Shown here: one piece after another, positions 6,381 to 11,799 of the stretch | How positions within the stretch are numbered: the first letter of the stretch is position 1 | Layout: each line of letters starts with the position of its first letter | Position numbers and translations under genes: made by a program | The notes under the pieces: model-generated | What the model was told of the DNA's origin: nothing | Seen by the model: only the letters and a program-made list of their open reading frames with translations | Databases searched by the model: none | Assembly: GCA_934553185.1 (NCBI GenBank) | Contig: CAKTFF010000033.1 | Location: forward strand, 1-11,799 | Length of the DNA stretch: 11,799 nt | Source: an uncultured Devosia sp. | GTDB lineage: Bacteria; Pseudomonadota; Alphaproteobacteria; Rhizobiales; Devosiaceae | Direction: 5' to 3'

Positions 6381-6949
6381 CGGCAGTCTTCCCGCGTGAT
6401 GGTGGGCATCACGGCGTCGCTCGAAAAGCCGGAAAATACGGACGTGTCGTAAAGCGTTAGGATCAGCTGGAACGGCCCATCACCTGCCACCTCGAGCCAG
6501 TTGCCGCCTTGGAGCTGGCTACTGACATGAAGCGAGATAGCGCCATCCCCCGCCCGTGCGAGGCTGCTGCTGCGAATAACAGGTGGCACATCGCCCGCTG
6601 CGATGTTGATGCCGTTTTCGTCCACTGCCGCAAGTGTCCAGAAGGTTGCCAGCGGCGTCAGGCCGTCAATGCGGTATGAGCAGTTTCTCGTGAGGGCGTC
6701 ACCTGCAGTGTCTGACGTGGCGGTAAACTCCACCCCTTCGGCCTGGCCGAGAACGAAAGCGGCAGTGCGGGCGAGGTGACTGCGCGTGTAGGGGTTCGGC
6801 GCGGCCGCGCCAACATCGGGCCAGGCTTGCCAGACGCCGACTTGCGCCTGACCGAACAGGCGACCATCCGAAAGGGCAAACCAGCTGAGGCCAAAGCCAA
6901 CGCCCAGCGCCACCGCGCACATCATCAGCAAATAAAGAACAAAGCGCAC
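6377..6949 (-). CDS. DUF1214 family small membrane protein
   Basis: This 190-residue protein has one N-terminal membrane segment (about residues 3-26) and a domain matching DUF1214 (PF06742). Diagnostic blocks are YTRSHLARTAAFVLGQAEGV, the NCSYRIDGLTPLATFWTLAA region (about 89-108), a DENG turn, and near the C-terminus NWLEVAGDGPFQLILTLYDT (about 150-169). The domain should lie in the periplasm; the reaction or role is unknown. The start is GTG at 6949; an in-frame TGA two codons upstream excludes a longer version, and no ATG precedes the membrane segment. The ribosome site is weak. The gene is followed with a 4-bp overlap by the DUF1254 gene. It lies 165 bp downstream of the penicillin-binding protein gene on the same strand, so it may share its transcript or have its own promoter in that gap. 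Confidence 0.82.
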   Translation of the reverse strand: MRFVLYLLMMCAVALGVGFGLSWFALSDGRLFGQAQVGVWQAWPDVGAAAPNPYTRSHLARTAAFVLGQAEGVEFTATSDTAGDALTRNCSYRIDGLTPLATFWTLAAVDENGINIAAGDVPPVIRSSSLARAGDGAISLHVSSQLQGGNWLEVAGDGPFQLILTLYDTSVFSGFSSDAVMPTITREDCR

Positions 6950-7013
6950 GGTTCAGCGGCTCAACGAGGCGAAAGAGGGCATGAACGGCTAACCTGCACG
7001 CAGAGTGGCTGCC

Positions 7014-7030
7014 GCGCTTGTAGCAAGCGC
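7014..7030. repeat. Perfect 7-bp hairpin between the penicillin-binding protein and DUF1214 genes
   Basis: GCGCTTG (7014-7020), a three-base loop TAG, and CAAGCGC (7024-7030) form a perfect stem in the 165-bp gap 6950-7114. No T-run follows on the minus strand, the direction of transcription, so it is not a standard terminator. It could be an RNA-processing or attenuation element, or chance. Apart from this I see only TTGAC-like sequences near 7085-7105 without matching -10 boxes, so no promoter is called in the gap. Confidence 0.4.
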
Positions 7031-7114
7031 AAGAAGCTGGCGGAAGGGCGATAGTGATCAGAGCAGATGTCTGGCGTAACCGGCGACCTTCACGTCAAGG
7101 GGATTAGTCAAGCA

Positions 7115-9277
7115 CTACAGGGGGGTCGCAGAGGACTGCGCCTCAACGCTCGCCTGGTCCGCAGGAGGTGTAGCACTCCCGATCGTGGCGGCGAGACGGT
7201 CGGCGAGGTCGGCAAGCTTGCGGGCGGCGGCGGGGGTGAGGCTGGGGGGGCGCTGCTCGACTTCTTCGGGCAGAGCGTCGGGCTCGGCTTCGGCAACAAT
7301 GGCCGGCTCAGGCACGAAATCAACGCCGAACACGGGCTGAACCTCTATATTGGTGTGGGCGTAGGCCATAAATTTCTGCCAGGCGATGGCCGGCAGCGTG
7401 CCACCGGTGAGGTCGTTAGTGGCATGGTAGTCGTCATTGCCGAACCAGACCGCGGCCACGTAGTTCCCGGTGAAGCCGCAATACCACGCGTCGCGATAAG
7501 ATGAGGTGGTGCCTGATTTGCCCACCGCCGGAACGCCGGGGACCTCGGCGCGTCGGCCCGTGCCGCCGGTGACCACACCGCGAAGCATGGAATTCATGTT
7601 GGCAACGGTGTTTTCGCTCAGGATGCGTTCGCGAGGTGCCTCGGGATCGACCTCGAACACCATGTCGCCGGTGAGGGTCGTCATGCGGGTAATGCCATAG
7701 GCGGGGGTCGCAAGGCCGCGATTGGCGAGAACGGCGTAGGACGAGGTCATGTCGAGGACCGAAACCGAGGCAACGCCGAGCGCCAGCGAGGCGGTGACGG
7801 GGTAATCGGCCTGGAGGCCCATGCGGTGGCTGAGCTCGGCGATTGGGGCGCGGCCGGTCTTGATCGAGAGGGTGACCGGCACAGTATTGAGCGACTGCGC
7901 GAAAGCAGAAGCGAGCGAAACATTGCCCTTGTAGGAGCGGCCATAGTTTTGCGGGCACCAGCTGCCAATGCAGACGGGGCGGTCGGTAATGGTATCGGCC
8001 GGAGTGAGGCCGAGTTGCTCGAAAGCTTCGGCATAAACGAAGATCTTATACGCCGAGCCGGGCTGGCGGGTGGAGACGATGGCGCGGTTGAACTGGGATT
8101 TGCCGTAGTCGGTGCCGCCGACCATGGCGCGGATAGCGCCCTGGGTGTCGGTGACTACCATGGCGGCCTGCTGCACGTCGTATTGTTCGCCCTGTTCCAG
8201 AATAGTGGACACAACGGCTTCTTCGGCATACTTTTGCAGTGTTGTATCTATGGTCGTGCGCACCACGAAATTATTAGTGGCGTGCTGGCTCGTTTCGATC
8301 TTTTGCTTGCTTTGCTCGAAAGCCCAATCGAGGAAATAGTTGGGAGAATTGGCGTCTTCGATGCGGCTGATGGGCGTCGCGGGATGCCGGCGGGCAGCTG
8401 TGACCTGACCTTCGGTGAGAAAGCCAGACGCTACCATGTTGGAAAGAACCAGGTTTGCCCGACCGCGTGCGGCGGCAAGATCGACATGCGGCGCATAGCG
8501 GGTGGGGGCTTTGAACAGGCCTGACAGCATGGCGGCTTCAGCAAGACTGATGTCTTGGACCTGCTTGCCGAAGTAATAATCGGAGGCCGCGACGACACCG
8601 AAATTGCCGCCGCCCATATAGGCCTTGTCGAAGTACAGTTTAAGTATTTCGTCCTTGGTGTAGTGCCATTCCAGCCATACGGCTAGAAATGCCTCGATTA
8701 TCTTGCGCTCAAGCGTGCGTTCGGAAGACAGAAACAGGTTCTTGGCAAGTTGCTGGGTTATCGAAGACCCGCCCTGCGTGCCATTGTCGCCCGCAGCATT
8801 GCTGGCGAGCGCGCGAAGTGTTCCGACGACGTCGATGCCGAAGTGTTCGTAGAAGCGACGATCTTCGGTCGCGAGCGTTGCTTTAAGAAGATAGTCCGGC
8901 ATGTCGGCCAGGGCGACGGAATCGTCCGAGCGAATGCCGCGGCGGCCGATCTCGGTGCCAAAACGATCAAGGAAAACAACGGAGTAGTCTTCCGCCTTGT
9001 TGAACTCGCCTGACGCCGTGGCGTCGAAAGCGGGCAAGGCGAGGGCGGTCATCAGCACGCAGCCGATCGCCAGAAACGAGAAGCCATCACTCAGCAACTC
9101 CACGAAAAGCCGCTTGATGCCGGAAACGTGGAAAATGCTCATGAAGTCCTGAAAGCGCCGGTAGCCGCGGCCCACCGACTGCCAGAACTCGTAAAGCGAG
9201 CTGTCGAGCCAAGCATCGGCTGCCAGCATGCCGCCAGCTTTCTTGCGCTTTTCCTTACGGTAGAACGGATCGGTCAC
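7115..9277 (-). CDS. Class A penicillin-binding protein (PBP1A-type, bifunctional glycosyltransferase/transpeptidase)
   Basis: This 720-residue enzyme polymerises lipid II into glycan strands and cross-links them, anchored in the inner membrane. A basic cytoplasmic N-terminus of about 60 residues precedes a membrane segment (about 63-83). The GT51 domain has ATEDRRFYEHFG (catalytic Glu138), GGSSITQQLAKNLFLS (169-184) and RKIIEAFLAVWLE. The transpeptidase domain has the SxxK motif as RQPGSAYK (Ser408, Lys411), SxN as SLN (462-464) and KSGTTS (587-592). Spacing is normal, so both activities should work. A Pro/Glu/Ala-rich tail follows from about 655 to the end. The start is GTG 9277, preceded by AGAGGG six bases upstream; no ATG fits. 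It is divergent from the YcgN-type gene across 136 bp with a promoter-like site and dyad. Two small membrane proteins follow it. It could be named as a paralogue of mrcA, but several class A genes are common in this group, so no symbol is given. Confidence 0.95.
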   Translation of the reverse strand: MTDPFYRKEKRKKAGGMLAADAWLDSSLYEFWQSVGRGYRRFQDFMSIFHVSGIKRLFVELLSDGFSFLAIGCVLMTALALPAFDATASGEFNKAEDYSVVFLDRFGTEIGRRGIRSDDSVALADMPDYLLKATLATEDRRFYEHFGIDVVGTLRALASNAAGDNGTQGGSSITQQLAKNLFLSSERTLERKIIEAFLAVWLEWHYTKDEILKLYFDKAYMGGGNFGVVAASDYYFGKQVQDISLAEAAMLSGLFKAPTRYAPHVDLAAARGRANLVLSNMVASGFLTEGQVTAARRHPATPISRIEDANSPNYFLDWAFEQSKQKIETSQHATNNFVVRTTIDTTLQKYAEEAVVSTILEQGEQYDVQQAAMVVTDTQGAIRAMVGGTDYGKSQFNRAIVSTRQPGSAYKIFVYAEAFEQLGLTPADTITDRPVCIGSWCPQNYGRSYKGNVSLASAFAQSLNTVPVTLSIKTGRAPIAELSHRMGLQADYPVTASLALGVASVSVLDMTSSYAVLANRGLATPAYGITRMTTLTGDMVFEVDPEAPRERILSENTVANMNSMLRGVVTGGTGRRAEVPGVPAVGKSGTTSSYRDAWYCGFTGNYVAAVWFGNDDYHATNDLTGGTLPAIAWQKFMAYAHTNIEVQPVFGVDFVPEPAIVAEAEPDALPEEVEQRPPSLTPAAARKLADLADRLAATIGSATPPADQASVEAQSSATPL

Positions 9278-9329
9278 AAAAACCCTCTGAACCTGAGCTC
9301 ACGGACTGTTGTCCGCTCCATGCTCTCAA

Positions 9330-9358
9330 CGCAATCGCATCGCTGGAATATGATTGCG
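9330..9358. promoter_or_regulatory. Imperfect 29-bp dyad, possible operator between divergent genes
   Basis: CGCAATCGCAT (9330-9340) and ATATGATTGCG (9348-9358) are reverse complements at 9 of 11 positions around seven bases; the outer seven (CGCAATC/GATTGCG) are perfect. The dyad covers the proposed -10 of the penicillin-binding protein gene, a usual place for a repressor. No matching regulator is known to me. A smaller perfect 5-bp hairpin (CGGAC/GTCCG, 9302-9315) lies in the leader of the same gene. Confidence 0.35.
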
Positions 9359-9373
9359 CTCCGCCCCGGACAA
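9345..9373 (-). promoter_or_regulatory. Candidate sigma-70-like promoter for the penicillin-binding protein gene
   Basis: On the minus strand TTGTCC (9373-9368) and TATTCC (9350-9345) are separated by 17 bases. This is a fair match to an alphaproteobacterial housekeeping promoter, with about 67 bases from the -10 to the GTG start. The match is weak on its own; the position in a divergent gap supports it. Confidence 0.3.
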
Positions 9374-9413
9374 GAGCAAACGGGCAACACGCTTAGCAGC
9401 CTTCGAGTAAACA

Positions 9414-9869
9414 ATGGCCTTCTGGGACGACAAGACGCTGGAGCAGATGACCGATGCGGAGTGGGAAGCGCTCTGCGACGGATGCGGGCGCTGCTGCCTG
9501 ATCAAGCTCGAGGACGAGGACACCGGCACGCTGATCACCTCCGATGTCCGCTGCCAGCTTCTGGACGGGGATACCTGTGGGTGTACCGATTATCCGGGCC
9601 GTCAGGCCAAGGTGCCCGACTGCATCAAGCTGACGCCAGCCAATGTGCGCGAGATCAAGTGGATTCCCACCACCTGCGCCTATCGCCGCATTGCCGAGGG
9701 CAAGGGGCTGGCCTGGTGGCATCCGCTGATCTCGGGCGATCCGCAGACGGTGGTGGATGTGGGCGTGTCGGCGCGCGGGCGGACCTTTGCCGAACTTGAG
9801 GTGGCGCCCGACGAATGGGAAGAGCATGCGGTGGACTGGCCCGAATGGGAACCGCCCGAAAGCCTCTAG
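9414..9869 (+). CDS. YcgN family (UPF0260) cysteine-cluster protein
   Basis: This 151-residue cytosolic protein belongs to the YcgN/UPF0260 family of the YkgJ-type cysteine-cluster group, thought to bind zinc or iron. The family motif is present as [15 protein letters not shown] (Cys 21, 24, 27, 28), followed by further cysteines at 47 (VRCQLLD), 55 and 57 ([10 protein letters not shown]), 70 (VPDCIKL) and 88 (TTCAYRR). The family signature [13 protein letters not shown] (98-110) and the acidic Trp-rich end are typical. Length is normal. Function is not established. ATG 9414 is chosen as the only sensible start ahead of the conserved region; its ribosome site is weak (GAG a few bases upstream). 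It is divergent from the penicillin-binding protein gene, and its TAG shares a CTAG with the convergent phosphoribosyltransferase stop. Confidence 0.93.
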   Translation: MAFWDDKTLEQMTDAEWEALCDGCGRCCLIKLEDEDTGTLITSDVRCQLLDGDTCGCTDYPGRQAKVPDCIKLTPANVREIKWIPTTCAYRRIAEGKGLAWWHPLISGDPQTVVDVGVSARGRTFAELEVAPDEWEEHAVDWPEWEPPESL

Positions 9870-10555
9870 GGCGCGACGGGAAGCCAGTGGCCTGAAGCGG
9901 TTTTTTCCAGATGCGGCGAAACGAGCGGCGCCACGATCCGCTCGCGCCAGGGCGCCAGGCTGTCCTGCCATTTTTGGCCCTGCAGCATAGCGGCGGCGAT
10001 CACCACCGGCTCAACGCCTGCCCGGTCGAGAAGGCTCATCACTGCGGCCATCGAGGTGCCGGAGCTGACCACGTCGTCGATCACCGCGACGCGCTTGCCT
10101 TCGAGCAGCGGCAGGGAGCGGGGATCGAGAAACAGCGTCTTCTGGTGAGTGGGGCTGGTGATGGACGACATGGGCGCTGAAAGATCGCCGCGGTACCAGA
10201 ACTTGCGCGATGTGCTGAGGGCAACCATGCGGCTGTGGCCCAGGCGGCGGGCGACATTGTTGGCGAGTGGCAGGCCCAAAGTCGGCACCCCGATGATGAC
10301 CTCGGGCGCATGGGGCGCCAGTAGGTCCGCCACCATGGCCGCGAGGGCATCTTCGACGGCGAAGCTGGCCTGGTTGATGATCAGCGAGGCGACCGCCTGC
10401 GTGCCGTCGCCCGGCAGCACGCGAATGGGCAGGAGCAATTGCCGCCCGTCCGGCAATGTGGCCGGATAACCATCCGCCCAGCCTTCCGACGGCGCGGTGT
10501 CATGGGTGCCGGTCGGATCGATATGCTGCCAGAACTGATGGGGTTCGAGGGGCAA
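9866..10555 (-). CDS. Type I phosphoribosyltransferase, substrate unknown
   Basis: This 229-residue protein carries a clear PRPP-binding loop, [13 protein letters not shown] (156-168), and a preceding [21 protein letters not shown] (about 85-105) that is typical of the type I phosphoribosyltransferase fold. [11 protein letters not shown] segment (117-124 and on) lies where purine phosphoribosyltransferases have their flexible loop. An adenine- or xanthine-type enzyme is possible, but the first 80 residues do not point me to a known substrate. It should be cytosolic. The start is TTG 10555, selected by AGGGAGG eight bases upstream (10564-10570). It overlaps the stop of the YcgN-type gene through CTAG 9866-9869, and its start is divergent from the amidohydrolase gene with 74 bp between them. 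It has no obvious pathway partner here. Confidence 0.85.
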   Translation of the reverse strand: MPLEPHQFWQHIDPTGTHDTAPSEGWADGYPATLPDGRQLLLPIRVLPGDGTQAVASLIINQASFAVEDALAAMVADLLAPHAPEVIIGVPTLGLPLANNVARRLGHSRMVALSTSRKFWYRGDLSAPMSSITSPTHQKTLFLDPRSLPLLEGKRVAVIDDVVSSGTSMAAVMSLLDRAGVEPVVIAAAMLQGQKWQDSLAPWRERIVAPLVSPHLEKTASGHWLPVAP

Positions 10556-10563
10556 TGCGGTTT

Positions 10564-10570
10564 CCTCCCT
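10564..10570 (-). promoter_or_regulatory. Ribosome binding site for the TTG start of the phosphoribosyltransferase
   Basis: On the minus strand AGGGAGG lies eight bases before TTG 10555. No ATG or GTG stands at a better distance, so it decides the start. Confidence 0.65.
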
Positions 10571-10629
10571 GGAGCGGTAAGATTGGGGATGCTATGGGCA
10601 GCTATATTTTGCAAGAGCTTAGCGTATCG

Positions 10630-11799
10630 ATGACAAGCGGCGACAACGATCCTTTTGAGCGCGATGCAATGATCGCTCTGCGACGCGACCTTCATGCTCA
10701 TCCCGAACTGGGCTTTGAGGAAGTGCGCACCAGCGCGATCGTCGCGCGGATGCTGGAAGAGGCAGGGGTGGACGTTCATCGCGGCCTGGGCAAGACCGGG
10801 ATCGTCGGGACCTTGCGGGCAGGCGAGGGCGGTCGGGCGATTGCGCTGCGCGCCGACATGGATGCGCTGGCCATGCCGGAACTGGGCGAGATGGAATACC
10901 GGTCGGGGACCGCCAACACCATGCATGCCTGCGGCCATGACGGGCATACCGTGATGCTGCTGGCCGCGGCGCGGCACCTGGCGCGGACCAAGGCGTTTTC
11001 AGGCACGGTGCATTTCATCTTCCAGCCCGCCGAAGAAGGGCGGGGTGGCGCCAAGGCGATGATCGCGGATGGGTTCTTCGAGCGCTTCGCGGTGGACGCC
11101 GTTTACGGGCTTCACAACATGCCGGGCCTGGCGACAGACGAAATGGCCGTGGTTGCCGGGCCGCAACTAGCGTCGTCGGACAGCTGGGAGGTTGTGTTCC
11201 GTGGCGTCGGAACGCATGGCGCCAAGCCGCATCTGGGGCGTGATGCCCTGACGGCAGCGGCGCATTTCCTTGTCGCCATTCATACCATTGTGGCGCGGGT
11301 GGTCGATCCGCTGCAGCCGGCGGTGGTCAGCGCCTGTGCCATCGAAGGCGGCGACTTCCGGGCGCTCAACGTGATCCCCGACGATGTGCGGATCGGGGGC
11401 ACGGCCCGGGCCTATACGGCAGAGGTGCGCGACCAGCTCGAAAGCGAGATCGGCAAACTGGCCCATGGGGTGGCGGCCATGTTCGGCATCGAGGCGCATT
11501 ACCGTTTTATCCGGCGCATCCCACCGGTAGTCAACGAGCAGACGGCGACGGCGGCGGCGTTGGCGGCGGCGCGGGTTGCGACAGCCAAGCCGGTGGTGAT
11601 GGACTTCCCCCCGTCCACCGCCGGTGACGATTTCGCCGAATTCGGCAGCCGCGTGCCGGGCTGCTATGTGTGGCTGGGCAACGGGCCGGCGGTGAACGGG
11701 GCGCTGCACCACAATTCGCGCTATGACTTCAACGATGAGGCGATTGCGACCGGCGCACGGTTCTGGACCGCCCTGGTGGAGGGCGAACTCAGGCCAAAC
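10630..11799 (+). CDS. M20 family amidohydrolase (HipO/IAA-amino acid hydrolase-like), 3' end outside window
   Basis: The 390 codons visible encode a zinc or manganese amidohydrolase of the M20D group, which removes acyl groups from N-acyl amino acids or related amides. The expected motifs occur in order: RRDLHAHPELGFEE (18-31), ALRADMDAL (72-80), MHACGHDGHTVML (99-110; Cys101 and His103 as metal ligands), FQPAEEGRGGAKAM (131-144; Glu135/136), YGLHNMPG (159-166; His162), the dimerisation domain from about 185, and LHHNSRYDFND (359-369; C-terminal His ligand). All key residues are present. Family length is about 385-395, so only a few residues and the stop should be missing. I prefer ATG 10630, since its product begins close to where homologues do; in-frame ATG 10594 would add 12 residues. 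The natural substrate is not deducible. It is divergent from the phosphoribosyltransferase gene. Confidence 0.92.
   Translation, partial: MTSGDNDPFERDAMIALRRDLHAHPELGFEEVRTSAIVARMLEEAGVDVHRGLGKTGIVGTLRAGEGGRAIALRADMDALAMPELGEMEYRSGTANTMHACGHDGHTVMLLAAARHLARTKAFSGTVHFIFQPAEEGRGGAKAMIADGFFERFAVDAVYGLHNMPGLATDEMAVVAGPQLASSDSWEVVFRGVGTHGAKPHLGRDALTAAAHFLVAIHTIVARVVDPLQPAVVSACAIEGGDFRALNVIPDDVRIGGTARAYTAEVRDQLESEIGKLAHGVAAMFGIEAHYRFIRRIPPVVNEQTATAAALAAARVATAKPVVMDFPPSTAGDDFAEFGSRVPGCYVWLGNGPAVNGALHHNSRYDFNDEAIATGARFWTALVEGELRPN

Noticed and set aside
7085..7105. Two TTGAC sequences on the minus strand as a promoter for DUF1214
   Set aside because: No acceptable -10 box at 16 to 18 bases from either.
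9128..9799. Plus-strand open frame of 223 codons across the divergent gap
   Set aside because: It covers the 5' part of the penicillin-binding protein gene and most of the YcgN-type gene out of frame; its product shows no domain.
9870..9906. Six-T run at 9901-9906 after the YcgN-type gene as an intrinsic terminator
   Set aside because: No adequate stem precedes the T-run; only a three-pair GCC/GGC stem is visible.
9393..9971. Minus-strand open frame of 192 codons over the YcgN-type gene
   Set aside because: It is antisense to a gene with a clear cysteine motif and runs into the phosphoribosyltransferase gene in another frame; Arg/Gly-rich shadow.

Overview
The window is GC-rich, densely packed and purely chromosomal in character. 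It holds thirteen protein genes, with no RNA genes, insertion sequences, CRISPR arrays or phage genes seen. The gene content points to an alphaproteobacterium of the order Hyphomicrobiales (Rhizobiales), and the order of genes looks most like Devosia or a close relative. The supporting signs are a PleC/DivJ/PdhS-type histidine kinase H-box, DUF1491 and DUF2336 proteins, split DUF1214 and DUF1254 membrane proteins, and a near-consensus CtrA box. The genus is a judgement from memory of the families, not a search result.

Layout: (1) 3-2262, plus strand: the 3' part of a sensor histidine kinase, a membrane-anchored protein with two peptidoglycan-binding domains, and a DUF1491 protein. All three genes overlap and are probably translationally coupled. 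A perfect 9-bp hairpin starts right after the last stop. (2) 2259-3437, minus strand: a DUF2336 protein convergent with the first operon; the two stop codons share one CTAG. (3) 3438-3594: a divergent control region with a CtrA-like box. (4) 3595-5784, plus strand: a 60-residue protein, a lipoprotein of unknown function and a ChrA-type chromate transporter, tightly packed as an operon. (5) 5805-9277, minus strand: a class A penicillin-binding protein, followed after 165 bp by overlapping DUF1214 and DUF1254 membrane proteins. (6) 9278-9413: a divergent region with an imperfect 29-bp dyad and a promoter-like sequence. (7) 9414-11799: a YcgN-type cysteine-cluster protein (+), a phosphoribosyltransferase (-) whose stop again shares a CTAG with its neighbour, and an M20 amidohydrolase (+) that is still open at the window edge.

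The first five regions lean toward the cell envelope: a signalling kinase, a periplasmic wall-binding protein, a lipoprotein, a transporter, a peptidoglycan synthase and two bitopic membrane proteins. The right end is general metabolism. Nothing here is a clear new defence or mobile system. The parts least explained by known biology are the 60-residue protein with its hydrophobic/aromatic core, the unknown lipoprotein in front of chrA, the DUF1214/DUF1254 pair, and the control signals: the CtrA-like box, the divergent dyad, the two hairpins and the repeated CTAG stop overlap. Many genes start at GTG or TTG.
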